A stretch of DNA of 64,000 nt from NCBI RefSeq assembly GCF_000344155.1, contig NZ_BAOQ01000011.1, positions 1 to 64,000 of the forward strand. Direction: 5' to 3'. Of this stretch, positions 36,849 through 45,382 are shown in pieces; the first letter of the stretch is position 1; every line of letters begins with the position of its first letter. The notes under the pieces were generated by a model that did not search any database, had not been told where the DNA came from, and saw only the letters and a list, made by a program, of their open reading frames with translations. This DNA is from Gordonia paraffinivorans NBRC 108238. GTDB lineage: Bacteria; Actinomycetota; Actinomycetes; Mycobacteriales; Mycobacteriaceae. The position numbers and the translations under genes are program-made.

Positions 36849-38650
36849 GCACTTCCGATCAAGACGAGCGCAGTGCGCCGGCAGACCCCGCAGTGACAGG
36901 CATTTCCGTGACAGAATCCCCGGCGGCAGCTTCGCCGGCCAGCACCACCGACCACACCTTCGACGATCTGGGCATCGAGCCCCGGGTCCGGGCCGCGATC
37001 TCCGACGTCGGCTACGAGACCCCGTCCCCGATCCAGGCGGCGACCATCCCGCCGCTGATGGCCGGCCGCGACGTCGTCGGCCTGGCCCAGACCGGCACCG
37101 GTAAGACCGCGGCGTTCGCGATCCCGATCCTGTCGCGCCTCGACACCTCCGCGAAGACTCCCCAGGCGCTCATCCTCGCGCCCACGCGCGAGCTCGCGTT
37201 GCAGGTGTCCGAGGCGTTCGGCCGCTACTCGGCGCACATGCCCGAGGTGAAGGTCCTGCCGATCTACGGCGGCCAGTCCTACGGCGTGCAGCTCGCGGGC
37301 CTGCGTCGCGGCGCGCAGGTCATCGTCGGCACCCCGGGTCGCGTCATCGATCACCTCGACCGCAAGACCCTCGACATCTCCAACCTCGAGTTCCTCGTGC
37401 TCGACGAGGCCGACGAGATGCTCACGATGGGATTCGCCGAGGACGTCGAGCGCATCCTCGCCGAGACCCCCGACTCCAAGCAGGTCGCGCTGTTCTCGGC
37501 GACCATGCCCAGTGCGATCCGGCGCCTGGCCCAGCGGTATCTGAACGATCCGCAGGAGATCACCGTCAAGTCCAAGACGGCGACCGCGCAGAACATCACC
37601 CAGCGCTATCTACAGGTGTCCCACCAGCGCAAGCTCGACGCGTTGACCCGATTCCTCGAGGTCGAGGAATTCGACGCGATGATCGTCTTCGTCCGCACCA
37701 AGCAGGCGACCGAGGAGCTCGCCGAGAAGCTGCGGTCGCGCGGCCTGTCGGCGGTGGCGATCAACGGCGACCTCGCGCAGGCGCAGCGCGAGCGCACGAT
37801 CAACCAGCTCAAGAACGGCTCGATCGACATCCTCGTCGCCACGGACGTGGCCGCGCGCGGACTCGACGTCGACCGCATCTCCCACGTCGTCAACTACGAC
37901 ATCCCGCACGACACCGAGTCCTACGTGCACCGCATCGGCCGCACCGGTCGTGCGGGCCGCTCGGGCAACGCGCTGCTGTTCGTCTCGCCGCGCGAGCGCC
38001 ACCTGCTCCGCGCCATCGAGCGCGCGACGCGGCAGGAGCTGACCGAGATCGGCTTGCCCAGCGTCGACGACGTCAACGCGCAGCGCGTCGCCAAGTTCGC
38101 CGACTCGATCACGCAGAACCTGTCGTCGGAGCACCTCGATCTCTTCCGCGGCCTCGTGGAGAACTACGCCCGCGAGCACGACGTCACGATGGCCGACATC
38201 GCGGCGGCTCTCGCCCTCGAGACCCGCGACGGCGGATTCCTCATGGCCCCGGACCCGCCGGAGTCCGAGCGCCCCGCCCGCCGCGAGCGGGCCCCGCGGC
38301 GTCCGGGTGCGAGCTACGCGACCTACCGCATCGCGGTCGGGCGCAAGCACAAGGTCTCCCCGGGCGCGATCGTCGGGGCCATTGCGAACGAAGGCGGTCT
38401 CACGCGCGCCGACTTCGGCAACATCAGCATCCGCGACGACTTCAGCCTCGTGGAGTTGCCCGACGATCTCGACAAGGAGACGCTGTCGCTGCTGCGGCAC
38501 ACCAGGATCGGCAAGCACCCGATCGACATCCGCAAGGATCTCGGTGCGCCCCGCGCACGGGGCGGCGCCAAGCGCAATGCCCACGGCGGCCGCGACAACT
38601 GGGGCAAGCGGCCGTCGCCGCGAGTCGCCGGCCGGGGACGCCGTTCCTGA
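36845..38650 (+). CDS. deaD: DEAD-box RNA helicase DeaD/CsdA-like
   Basis: A 601-residue ATP-dependent RNA helicase, homologue of Rv1253. It remodels rRNA and mRNA structures in ribosome assembly and cold adaptation. After about 36 disordered residues the Q motif appears (GYETPSPIQ). Walker A is AQTGTGKT at 81-88, and DEAD follows at about 186-189 in LVLDEADEML. SAT and the HRIGRTGRAGRSG motif VI come next. Residues about 485-555 form the DbpA-type RNA-binding domain, with YRIAVGRKHKVSPGAIVGAI. A basic, glycine-rich tail follows (RARGGAKRNAHGG onward). No ribosome-binding site is evident before the ATG at 36845; translation may be coupled to a seven-codon upstream ORF. Confidence 0.94.
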   Translation: MSTSDQDERSAPADPAVTGISVTESPAAASPASTTDHTFDDLGIEPRVRAAISDVGYETPSPIQAATIPPLMAGRDVVGLAQTGTGKTAAFAIPILSRLDTSAKTPQALILAPTRELALQVSEAFGRYSAHMPEVKVLPIYGGQSYGVQLAGLRRGAQVIVGTPGRVIDHLDRKTLDISNLEFLVLDEADEMLTMGFAEDVERILAETPDSKQVALFSATMPSAIRRLAQRYLNDPQEITVKSKTATAQNITQRYLQVSHQRKLDALTRFLEVEEFDAMIVFVRTKQATEELAEKLRSRGLSAVAINGDLAQAQRERTINQLKNGSIDILVATDVAARGLDVDRISHVVNYDIPHDTESYVHRIGRTGRAGRSGNALLFVSPRERHLLRAIERATRQELTEIGLPSVDDVNAQRVAKFADSITQNLSSEHLDLFRGLVENYAREHDVTMADIAAALALETRDGGFLMAPDPPESERPARRERAPRRPGASYATYRIAVGRKHKVSPGAIVGAIANEGGLTRADFGNISIRDDFSLVELPDDLDKETLSLLRHTRIGKHPIDIRKDLGAPRARGGAKRNAHGGRDNWGKRPSPRVAGRGRRS

Positions 38651-38825
38651 TTCGTCTCACCGGCGATCAGCTCGCTGACCTGCGGTTCTTGCCAATCTGC
38701 AATCAATCCGTAACCTGAGATGCGGGGGTCAACAGGAATCCGTTCCCGCGCGTTCGGGTCCCGTCCGGGGTCCGGCGCGGGCGGATCGGCAACGTTCGAG
38801 TGAACACAGGATTGGTGAGTCACCA
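38651..38825 (+). other. Spacer between deaD and the rhodanese-like gene
   Basis: No gene or hairpin is visible in these 175 bp. AATCAATCCGTAACCT near 38700 is AT-richer than its surroundings and could hold a promoter, but I see no clear -10/-35 pair. Confidence 0.35.
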
Positions 38826-39179
38826 GTGGCAGTCGTGAGTGCGATTTCAGCAGAGGAAGCGTGGGATCACAGTCGCGCCGGCAAGGCGGTCGTGGTCGAT
38901 GCGCGTCCGCAGGTCGTACGGCATCAGGGAAGTCTTCCCGGCGCCTTCGTCGTGGAGCCCTCAGAGGTCCCCGCACGCCTGCGGCCGACCCCGACCGGCA
39001 GCTTCCCGGTGATCAAGGATCCGTCCGCCAAGGCGCGCGAGATCCGTCGCGACACCGAGATCGCGGTGGTGTCCGTCCGCTCGGAGGCCCCGCGTATCGC
39101 CGAGCAGATCGCCAAGCTCGGCTACACCAACGTCCACTACGTCGACGGCGGCTACCGGGCACTGCGATCCCGGGTCTGA
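38826..39179 (+). CDS. Rhodanese-like protein lacking the catalytic cysteine
   Basis: A 117-residue single rhodanese domain. The conserved VVDAR (24-28), HQGSLPGAFVVE and the end GYTNVHYVDGGYRALRSRV are clear. The active-site loop, normally C-R-x-G-x-R-S, reads S-V-R-S-E-A-P (83-89), with V84 at the cysteine position. It therefore cannot act as a classical sulfurtransferase and may be a binding or regulatory domain. The GTG at 38826 is chosen; a GTG three codons later is possible. It lies 190 bp before the large SF1 helicase gene in the same direction. Confidence 0.78.
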   Translation: MAVVSAISAEEAWDHSRAGKAVVVDARPQVVRHQGSLPGAFVVEPSEVPARLRPTPTGSFPVIKDPSAKAREIRRDTEIAVVSVRSEAPRIAEQIAKLGYTNVHYVDGGYRALRSRV

Positions 39180-39370
39180 TCACCCGGCCCGCACCGGCGG
39201 TCCGGCCGCCGGCGCGGGCCGGGACCACCCGCACCGACGCCGCCTCTGTGCGCGAGTGCGGGGCGGCACTTCGTCGCCCGCCGGATGACGCGCACGCCGC
39301 ATCGGCCCCCGTGTCCTGACCAGCGCCTTGATAGCGTGGGGTGCGCGGATCGACGAGAGGACGCAATCGG

Positions 39371-42300
39371 ATGCAGGATGACACTCGCGAGGCACTGCGA
39401 GACCAGGTCACCCGGCTGATGTCGTTCCTCCGCGATGTCGTCCGTTCCCGCTCGGGCGACGTCCGCGACATCGACGAGCACGTCGGCCATGTCTGGGTCG
39501 GTTCCTCCACCTCCGTCTCGGTGCGGTCGTCGGCGGTGCCCGGCCACGTCGTGATCGAGCTCGGGCCCGACGACCCGGCACACGCAGAGCTCTCCGGCCT
39601 CCTCGACGAGTTGGCCGAGAACCCGGAGACACTCGAGTTGGTCCTGGCCGACGCGCTGGTGACGGTCCACGACGACGCGGGCGGTGATACGACCGGCGAA
39701 CCCCTGGTCCGCGAGCACCTCCTGACGCAGGCGCTGGTCGCCGACCGCGACGACTCGCGCGCCATCAGGCTCTCCCTGGCCGCGGGGTCGGTGCCGGTCC
39801 TGCACGACACGCACCTGCTCGCCTCCGTCGACGGCATCGAACTGGCCGGTGCGGTCAAGACCCGGTCCCGGATCGCCGAGCAACCGTCGGTGGCGTCGAA
39901 GCAGGTCGCCGACCTGATCGGGGACTGGCTCGACGAGATCGACGTCGACCCCGACCGCGTGGGTCTCGCGCTCGACATGCGTCCCGCCGTCGTGCTGCGG
40001 CGGCGCAGCGTCGAGAGCTCGGTCGCCTTCTACGACGCCATCCTCGACGACCTACGCGACGACGAGTCGCCCGTGCCCGTCGGGCCCGCGCAGCTCGTCC
40101 GTCCCATCGAGGCCCCCGAGCGGCTCGCCGCACTCGCCGAGCCCGGGATCCTCGAACCCGACCGACTCGTCTCCGACGCGCTGTTCCCGCTGCCGTCGAA
40201 CGTCGAGCAGCGCGACGTGCTGGTGCGGCTCGGCAACGACATCGGCGTGGTCGTCGAGGGGCCGCCCGGCACGGGCAAGACCCACACCATCGCCAACGTG
40301 ATGTCGGCGCTGCTCGCGAAGGGGCAGCGTGTCCTCGTCGTCAGCGAGAAGGCCCACGCCCTCCACGTGCTCCGCGACATGCTCCCACCCGAGTTGCGCG
40401 ACCTCGCCGTGTCCATCGCCGACGTCTCCCGGGACCGATCGGACGCGATCGTCTCGGTCGTCGAGAACCTCGCCACGCGCAAGGCCTCGTTCTCCGAGGC
40501 CGTCGCCGACGCCGAGATCGCCGATCTCGAGGCACGACGCGAACATGCCCTCATGAGCCGCGATCGCACCCTGCGGGACCTGTGGGAGCTGCGGGCATCC
40601 GAGACCGAGGTCCACGAGTGGGTGGCCGGCGACTACCGCGGCACCCCTGCCGAGATCGTGCGTCAGGTCAAACGCGATGCGCCGCAGTACGATTGGATGC
40701 CGCCGGGACTCTCCGGTGCCGTGCCGCCGCTGGACTCCGCGGAGTTCGCCAGGCTCGTCGAACTGCTCGCGGTCACCGGCGGCGACACCCATCGCCTCGG
40801 TCAGCGCTTCCCCGACCTGTCCGAGTACCTACCGGAACCGGCCGAGATGGACGCGATCTGCGCACGCGTCGCCGCGCGGCCCCACGGCACGGGCACGTCC
40901 GGTGCCGAGTCTCTGCTGTCCGTGCTCGACGGCGTCGACAGCGGACGGCTCCTCGCGATCAAGCAGACCTGTGAGCAACTGGCCGCGGCCGCGGCCGAGG
41001 TGAGCTCTTTCCCAGCACCGATGGTCGACATGGCCGACCGCCTGCTCGCCGGACAGGCCACCCACCTGTGGTCGCGGGTCACCACGCTGTCCCCGGTGAT
41101 CGCGGAGGCCGCCCGCCGCGACCGCGACCTGGGCGCCCACCGGGTCGTCGTCGAGGGCGAACGCCCCGGCGACGCCGCGATCTTCGACGCCGCGGCCGAC
41201 CACCTCGCCGCCGGCGGGCAGTGGCGCGGCCGGTTCCGTCGTTCGCCGGAGCAGCGGGCGGTGGAGGAATCCGGGGTGCGGGCCACCGTCGACGGCCGGG
41301 AACCCGCCGACGAGCAGTCGCTGCGGCGCGTCGCCGACCACCTGTCCGTGGTCGAGGCCGTCGGACAGGCGCACCGGATCCTGGCCGACCTCCACGTCCC
41401 GTTCGACGCCTCCGGGTCGCGGTCGGCCCAGGTCGATCACCTCGTGCAACTCGACGCCCAGCTCGCGTGGATCTCGCGGCTGGTCACCGGCCGCGACCGC
41501 CTGGTCCACCAGCTCGACGCGATCAGTCCGGGAGGACCGCGCCCGCGCAGCGTCGCCGAGATCGCCGCGGTCTCCGAGCAGGCGCATGCGATCGCCGCCG
41601 CCAACGACGCGGTCCTCGCCGAGCAGGCGCTCTCCGATCACGCCTCCGCTCTGGCCTCGGAGCTCGAGAAGGGGCCCTCGCCGGAAGGCGACGCACTTCT
41701 GTCCGCGCTCGCCTCGGCGGATGCCGGGGCGATCCGGGAGGCGCGGCGCGCGTACGAGGAGGCACGCGAGACGGCGGCGGCGCAGACCGCACTCGACCTG
41801 CTCCAGATGCGCCTGCGCAGTCGCGCGCCCGAACTCGTGAAGCTGATGTGGGGCAGCCCCGACGACCCGGTGTGGGCCGACCGCGCCCGGGAGATGTCGG
41901 CCGCGTGGGCATGGCGATATGCCCACACCTGGATCACCGATCGCAGTGATCCCGAGTCGGAGAAGCGCATCCAGGCCGAACTCGACGCACTCGAGGTCGA
42001 CATCGCGCAGCTGACCACCCGGCTGGCCTCCGCCCGTGCCTGGCGTGAGCTGCTCTCACGCACCACGACCGGCGAGATCCAGGCGCTGCAGTCCTATCGC
42101 GACCACATGATCAACCTGGGCAAGGGTTCGGGAAAGCACGCCAACCGGTTCCGCAAGGCCGCCCGAGAGGCGATGGCGGTGGCGCAGAACGCGATCCCGG
42201 CGTGGATCATGTCGATCAGCCAGGTCGCCGAGACACTCCCGCCGAAGCGGCACTCGTTCGACGTGGTCATCGTCGACGAGGCATCCCAGGCCGACATCAC

Positions 42301-43540
42301 CAGTGCATTCCTGTTGTGGCTGGCCCCGCGGGTCATCGTCGTCGGCGACGACAAACAGTGCGCGCCCGTCGGCCTCGCCGGGACCACGCTCGACGAGGCG
42401 TTCGCCGAACTCGACGCGGCCCTGCCGGATGTCCCGGAATACCTCCGCGACGGACTCACCCCACGGTCGAGTCTGTTCTCGTTGCTGCGCAGCCGGCTCG
42501 GCAACGTCGTGGCGTTGCGGGAGCATTTCCGGTCGATGCCGGAGATCATCGAGTTCTCCTCCCGGCAGTTCTACGCCAACTCGCCGCTGATCCCCGTGCG
42601 GCAGTACGGCTCCGACCGTCTCGATCCACTGCGCACCGTCGCGGTCGCCGGGACGGCCACCGGCAGCGGGGCCTCGCTCGTCAACGAGGCCGAGGTCGAG
42701 GCGATCGTCGGCGCGCTGCGCTCCTGCCTCGACGACTCAGCTTATGACGGAATGGATTTCGGGGTCATCGCCCTCGCCGGAAGCAAACAGGCCGAGGCGT
42801 TGGAGAAGGCGTTGCGGGCTGCGGTCGACGACGAGACGTGGCGTGCGCGCCGTATCCGCGTCGGCACGCCCCCCGACTTCCAGGGCGACGAGCGACGGGT
42901 CGTCTTCTTGTCGATGGTGGTCTCCGATCCGTCCGCGATCTCGGCGCTGACCCGGGCCGAGTCCCAGCGTCGTGTCAACGTGGCCGCGACGCGGGCGATG
43001 GACCAGCTGTGGCTGTTCCATTCGATCGCCCTCGAGGACCTGAGACCAGGCGACCTCCGGTACTCGCTGCTGTCCTACATGACCGCGCACGAGGGCCTGT
43101 CGGTGCCTCCGATGCCTGTCGACGTCCCCGACGACCGGCGGGTGGAACCGTTCGACAACCTTCTCGAGCAACGGGTGTTCAACCGCCTGGTCGCGCTCGG
43201 TCATCACGTCACCCCGAAGGTCACCGTCAACAACCGGGTCATCGATCTGGTGGTCCTCGGCGCCGACGCGCGGATGGCCGTCGAATGCGACGCGGACGCC
43301 TTCGCGGGGACCGGGCGCCAGGCGCGGTCCGATCTGGAGCGTGAACGCGAACTGCGCCGCTGCGGTTGGGAATTCGTACGCGTCCGGGAATCGGAGTTCG
43401 AACTGGATCCCGATCGGGTGATGGAGCAGGTGGCCGCGGCGCTCGAGGCACGCGGGTGCAAGCCGGGGTCGGTCACCGCGAACCCCGGGGCGCCTGCCGC
43501 GCCGGCGTGGACGCCCATCAACCTGACGGCAGGGGAGTGA
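39371..43540 (+). CDS. Large SF1 helicase with C-terminal REase-like nuclease domain
   Basis: A 1389-residue protein. Residues 1-280 are an N-terminal region of unknown function. The UPF1/DNA2-type SF1 helicase is split. Walker A is G297-PPGTGK-T304. A long helical insertion runs from about 380 to 930. Walker B is D969-E970 in VIVDEASQAD, followed by VGDDKQCAP near 990, LREHFRSMPEI, and TPPDFQGDERRVVFLSMV and NVAATRAM in the second RecA domain. From about 1270 a PD-(D/E)xK-like domain follows, with VIDLVV (Asp near 1291), VECDAD (Glu near 1304) and ERERELRRCGWEFVRVRESEF, resembling the MTES_1575/Vsr-like endonuclease family. Such helicase-nuclease fusions occur in defence and repair. The ATG at 39371 has GAGAGGA upstream, and TAGCGT (39332-39337) is a good -10 box. 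Confidence 0.85.
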   Translation: MQDDTREALRDQVTRLMSFLRDVVRSRSGDVRDIDEHVGHVWVGSSTSVSVRSSAVPGHVVIELGPDDPAHAELSGLLDELAENPETLELVLADALVTVHDDAGGDTTGEPLVREHLLTQALVADRDDSRAIRLSLAAGSVPVLHDTHLLASVDGIELAGAVKTRSRIAEQPSVASKQVADLIGDWLDEIDVDPDRVGLALDMRPAVVLRRRSVESSVAFYDAILDDLRDDESPVPVGPAQLVRPIEAPERLAALAEPGILEPDRLVSDALFPLPSNVEQRDVLVRLGNDIGVVVEGPPGTGKTHTIANVMSALLAKGQRVLVVSEKAHALHVLRDMLPPELRDLAVSIADVSRDRSDAIVSVVENLATRKASFSEAVADAEIADLEARREHALMSRDRTLRDLWELRASETEVHEWVAGDYRGTPAEIVRQVKRDAPQYDWMPPGLSGAVPPLDSAEFARLVELLAVTGGDTHRLGQRFPDLSEYLPEPAEMDAICARVAARPHGTGTSGAESLLSVLDGVDSGRLLAIKQTCEQLAAAAAEVSSFPAPMVDMADRLLAGQATHLWSRVTTLSPVIAEAARRDRDLGAHRVVVEGERPGDAAIFDAAADHLAAGGQWRGRFRRSPEQRAVEESGVRATVDGREPADEQSLRRVADHLSVVEAVGQAHRILADLHVPFDASGSRSAQVDHLVQLDAQLAWISRLVTGRDRLVHQLDAISPGGPRPRSVAEIAAVSEQAHAIAAANDAVLAEQALSDHASALASELEKGPSPEGDALLSALASADAGAIREARRAYEEARETAAAQTALDLLQMRLRSRAPELVKLMWGSPDDPVWADRAREMSAAWAWRYAHTWITDRSDPESEKRIQAELDALEVDIAQLTTRLASARAWRELLSRTTTGEIQALQSYRDHMINLGKGSGKHANRFRKAAREAMAVAQNAIPAWIMSISQVAETLPPKRHSFDVVIVDEASQADITSAFLLWLAPRVIVVGDDKQCAPVGLAGTTLDEAFAELDAALPDVPEYLRDGLTPRSSLFSLLRSRLGNVVALREHFRSMPEIIEFSSRQFYANSPLIPVRQYGSDRLDPLRTVAVAGTATGSGASLVNEAEVEAIVGALRSCLDDSAYDGMDFGVIALAGSKQAEALEKALRAAVDDETWRARRIRVGTPPDFQGDERRVVFLSMVVSDPSAISALTRAESQRRVNVAATRAMDQLWLFHSIALEDLRPGDLRYSLLSYMTAHEGLSVPPMPVDVPDDRRVEPFDNLLEQRVFNRLVALGHHVTPKVTVNNRVIDLVVLGADARMAVECDADAFAGTGRQARSDLERERELRRCGWEFVRVRESEFELDPDRVMEQVAAALEARGCKPGSVTANPGAPAAPAWTPINLTAGE

Positions 43541-43554
43541 ACCCGTCCGCGTGA

Positions 43555-43587
43555 GCGGGCGCCTCGCCGGCTTGCCGAGGCGCCCGC
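43555..43587. terminator. Bidirectional terminator between SF1 helicase and sirtuin genes
   Basis: A perfect 12-bp stem (43555-43566 with 43576-43587) has a 9-nt loop. It lies between two convergent genes. Confidence 0.78.
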
Positions 43588-43623
43588 ACAGCGCGTCCGG
43601 CCCCGTTGCCGCGGGAACGGCCG

Positions 43624-44436
43624 CTAGCCGATGGCGCGGAGGAGTGCGGGCAACCCGACCGCGGCCGAGACCCGCAGGCTGTGAGTCGCGATCGAGGTGA
43701 CCGCCGACTCCGCGGGATTGAACTCGATGACCGGAATGCCTTGCCGTGCGGCGCGTTCGGGTAGTGAAGCGGCGGGATAGACGATCCCGCTGGTGCCGAC
43801 GACGAGCACGACCTCGGCCGCCCGGAACGCCTGGTCGGCTCGCTGCCAGTCGTCGGCGGGCAGTGCTTCGCCGAACCACACGACGCCCGGGCGGACCCGC
43901 CCGCCGCAGCGCGGGCACGTCGGCGGGGTGACCCGCGGCTCGATGTGCTCGGTGTCGGGTTCGGCCGGCGTCGGGTGTGCCTCGGGTCCGTCGTACGGGG
44001 TTCCGCAGTCGGCGCATCGAGGCGCGAAGAGACTGCCGTGCAGATGGCTGACGACGTTGCTCCCGGCGCGTTCGTGCAGATCGTCGACGTTCTGCGTCAC
44101 CACCATCACGGTGCGGGAGGACCCCAGTTCCGCCAGCGCCCGGTGTCCGGCGTTCGGCTCGGCGGAGAGGACCTCGCGGGCGCGCCAGCGGTACCAGCCC
44201 CATACGAGGGCGGGATCGCGCTCCCAGGCCTCCGGGGTGGCCAGTTCGGAGGGGTCGAAGGTCTCCCAGAGGCCGGTCTGGGCGTCGCGGAAGGTCGCGA
44301 TGCCGCTGTCCGCCGACATCCCGGCGCCGCTGAACACGGTGATCCAGTCCGCGTCGCGGACGAGGTCGGCGACGGCGGCGGGGATGATCTCGCCGACCTC
44401 GGCGTCGGGCGACCCGGGCCCCGGCGCGGGGCTCAC
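43624..44436 (-). CDS. Sirtuin NAD-dependent deacylase, class III type
   Basis: A 270-residue sirtuin that removes acyl groups from lysine using NAD. GAGMSADSGIATFR (37-50) is the NAD loop, TQNVDDLH follows, and H133 in HLHG is the catalytic base. Zinc cysteines are C141, C144, C174 and C177. The Y82-x-x-R85 pair in WYRWRAREV matches the tyrosine/arginine that bind succinyl or malonyl groups in SIRT5 and CobB, so desuccinylation is likely. Residues about 148-172 form an insertion between the cysteine pairs. The GTG at 44436 overlaps the stop of the HIT gene (GTGA), so the two are co-translated. A terminator follows. Confidence 0.92.
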   Translation of the reverse strand: MSPAPGPGSPDAEVGEIIPAAVADLVRDADWITVFSGAGMSADSGIATFRDAQTGLWETFDPSELATPEAWERDPALVWGWYRWRAREVLSAEPNAGHRALAELGSSRTVMVVTQNVDDLHERAGSNVVSHLHGSLFAPRCADCGTPYDGPEAHPTPAEPDTEHIEPRVTPPTCPRCGGRVRPGVVWFGEALPADDWQRADQAFRAAEVVLVVGTSGIVYPAASLPERAARQGIPVIEFNPAESAVTSIATHSLRVSAAVGLPALLRAIG

Positions 44437-44858
44437 CCGGCTGCCTCCAGCGAGGCCCGCAGGAGTTCGGCGGTCTCGTCCGGGTCGGGGTCGCGGCGCA
44501 CGACGAAGCCCTTGGCGAAGCTGAGCTTGTCGCCGGCCCGTCGGGGGACGACGTGGAGGTGTGTGTGGAACACGGTCTGAAACGCCGCGCGTCCGTCGTT
44601 GAGGGCGATGTTGACGCCGTCGGCCGCCAGGGGGCCTCGCTTCATCGCGGTCGCGAGACGTTGCCCCGCGCGGAAGAGGGCGGCGCCGCGGGCCGGATCG
44701 AGGTCGTCGAGCCCGGAGGAGTGAATCCGGGGGACGAGGAGCGTGTGCCCGCGGGTGACCGGCCGGATGTCGAGGAACCCCACGACCTCGTCGTCGGAGT
44801 AGACGATCCGCCCCGGAGCCGTGCCCTCGACGATGGCGCAGAAGATGCAACTGCTCAT
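44433..44858 (-). CDS. HIT-family nucleotide hydrolase
   Basis: A 141-residue histidine-triad protein. The triad is H98-T-H100-L-H102-VV in FHTHLHVVPR, with a CxxC pair (C4 and C7) at the N-terminus typical of HinT-like proteins. Members hydrolyse adenosine phosphoramidates and dinucleotides. Overlap with the sirtuin gene suggests linked handling of NAD-derived or acyl-adenylate products, which is inference. The ATG at 44858 has a TAGAGT box exactly 6 nt upstream, so the operon probably has a leaderless start. Confidence 0.92.
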   Translation of the reverse strand: MSSCIFCAIVEGTAPGRIVYSDDEVVGFLDIRPVTRGHTLLVPRIHSSGLDDLDPARGAALFRAGQRLATAMKRGPLAADGVNIALNDGRAAFQTVFHTHLHVVPRRAGDKLSFAKGFVVRRDPDPDETAELLRASLEAAG

Positions 44859-44864
44859 GGGCTG

Positions 44865-44870
44865 ACTCTA
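44865..44870 (-). promoter_or_regulatory. -10 box TAGAGT of the HIT-sirtuin operon, leaderless
   Basis: On the minus strand TAGAGT ends 6 nt before the ATG at 44858, with no Shine-Dalgarno sequence in between. Confidence 0.6.
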
Positions 44871-44943
44871 GGGCACCGCGGTCGGGGCTCGAGGGTTCTA
44901 CACATGGGTGTCGGGGTCGCGACACGGGACGTGTGCCGCATCA

Positions 44944-44963
44944 CATAACGGTTTCATAACGGT
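44944..44963. repeat. Tandem CATAACGGT repeat with 11-bp period
   Basis: CATAACGGT occurs at 44944-44952 and 44955-44963, one helical turn apart. Paired 11-bp repeats are the usual binding layout for OmpR/PhoP-type response regulators. The site lies about 85 bp upstream of the HIT gene and 420 bp upstream of fas. Confidence 0.55.
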
Positions 44964-45039
44964 CTGTCGGGCGGCCGTTCCGGGTGCGCCGCGCGCTGAT
45001 CGACGGCGCCTGGCCTGGGGGTTTCGCGACCCTTCGGAT

Positions 45040-45382
45040 GGCCGTTGACATGGTGTTTCAAGTTACCCGCGGGGTTACTGATCGGTATACCGACAGGTCA
45101 CCCAGAAACATGAGGAATCCCTCACTTTCGTGTGTCATCATGGGGACACGTTCACGCCGACGACGACTCGTGACGACGGGTCGTTGTCGTGAATGTTCCT
45201 GCCGGACAAGCGTGTTCGTCAACTGTGCGTTTCGTCCGAACCCGGACGGGCCGCCGTGGTCCGAGTGTCCGACGCCACCGGCGCCGTGGACGCATCCATC
45301 TCACCGATGAGACCCGCGGCGCTCCCGCCTGCCACCGACACTCCGCCGACCGCCGAAGACAGACCACCACAGAGGAGTACCC
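45040..45382 (+). promoter_or_regulatory. Long upstream region of fas with candidate operator
   Basis: TTGACA at 45045-45050 is a good -35 match, but no equally good -10 lies 16-18 bp on. TCGGTATACCGA (45082-45093) is a perfect 12-bp palindrome, and CCCGCGGG lies at 45067-45074. In mycobacteria the fas-acpS promoter is bound by the TetR-type regulator FasR, so the palindrome is a plausible site. The remaining 280 bp before the GTG show no convincing gene and form an unusually long leader. Confidence 0.5.
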
